Source: Paraburkholderia phosphatilytica
GTDB taxonomy: Bacteria > Pseudomonadota > Gammaproteobacteria > Burkholderiales > Burkholderiaceae
NCBI RefSeq assembly: GCF_003443895.1
Contig: NZ_QQOA01000002.1
Location: forward strand, 327,106-391,105
Direction of reading: 5' to 3'
DNA length: 64,000 nucleotides
Shown here in pieces: positions 63,846-64,000 of this stretch. The number at the start of each line of letters is the position of its first letter. The first letter of the stretch is position 1. Position numbers and translations under genes: made by a program. Below the pieces are notes generated by a model. It worked only from the letters and a program-made list of their open reading frames with translations, searched no databases and had not been told where the DNA came from.

Positions 63846-64000
63846 TCTACGCGGGGATTCGGCGAACGGTCGCGCCGCGCCCTGCTCCGGCATTGGCACT
63901 CTAGGGAAGGTCTGCACAACACGTTCTCGGAGCGCCGATCTTTTTTCACGTCGGGCGTATCGGCTGCAGAGCCTGCTATCAGGTTGATCGTCCGACTTTT

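Overview
The window is GC-rich DNA with dense, tightly packed genes. It looks like a chromosome of Burkholderia sensu lato (Burkholderia, Paraburkholderia or Caballeronia). Pointers are an Hfq with a long Gly/Pro/Arg tail (Hfq2 type), DUF1571, DUF2968 and DUF3613 proteins, a complete one-operon Tad pilus locus, and a fadE/fabG/maoC/fadA/fadD cluster. Species cannot be fixed from the sequence alone.

Layout. 1-5.4 kb: a cut-off hypothetical gene, a SAM methyltransferase, a HigA-like DNA-binding protein and two divergent GT4 glycosyltransferases. 5.4-11.7 kb: housekeeping genes on the minus strand (rpiA, AmiD-like amidase, MazG-like pyrophosphohydrolase, rlmB, rnr), then two identical tRNA-Leu(CAG) genes, each with its own promoter and terminator. 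12-18.4 kb: a PAP2 phosphatase, a large membrane protein, a class C beta-lactamase-like hydrolase facing a frameshifted LysR gene, and an MFS transporter. 18.7-28.4 kb: a PsrA-like TetR regulator followed by a fatty-acid catabolism operon that uses FabG4-type and MaoC-type enzymes instead of FadB. 28.7-38.2 kb: a DUF1571 protein, a VAO-type flavin oxidase coupled to a His-rich lipoprotein, an ECF sigma/anti-sigma pair behind a tiny lipoprotein, hfq2, LtrA and DUF2968.

38.3-55.8 kb is the most integrated block. A leftward Tad operon runs flp, cpaA, tadE, cpaB, cpaC, tadZ, tadA, tadB, tadC, tadD, DUF3613, tadG, and ends with a sigma-54 activator gene. A sigma-54-type promoter lies upstream of flp. 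A full-consensus one precedes the divergent gene for a repetitive Gly/Ser/Thr-rich lipoprotein, which is followed by an orphan TpsB transporter. This suggests one RpoN-controlled surface-structure regulon (inference).

56.0-63.85 kb is part of a prophage or phage-derived element, visibly richer in A/T. It has a leftward module with a tape-measure protein carrying an internal peptidoglycan-hydrolase-like domain, a tail/hub candidate, a protein with an HEXXH motif, several very small genes linked by start/stop overlaps, and a divergent ribbon-helix-helix regulator. Two phage transcription starts share two sequence motifs, and one of these recurs just upstream of the regulator. Neither attachment site nor the right-hand end could be identified.
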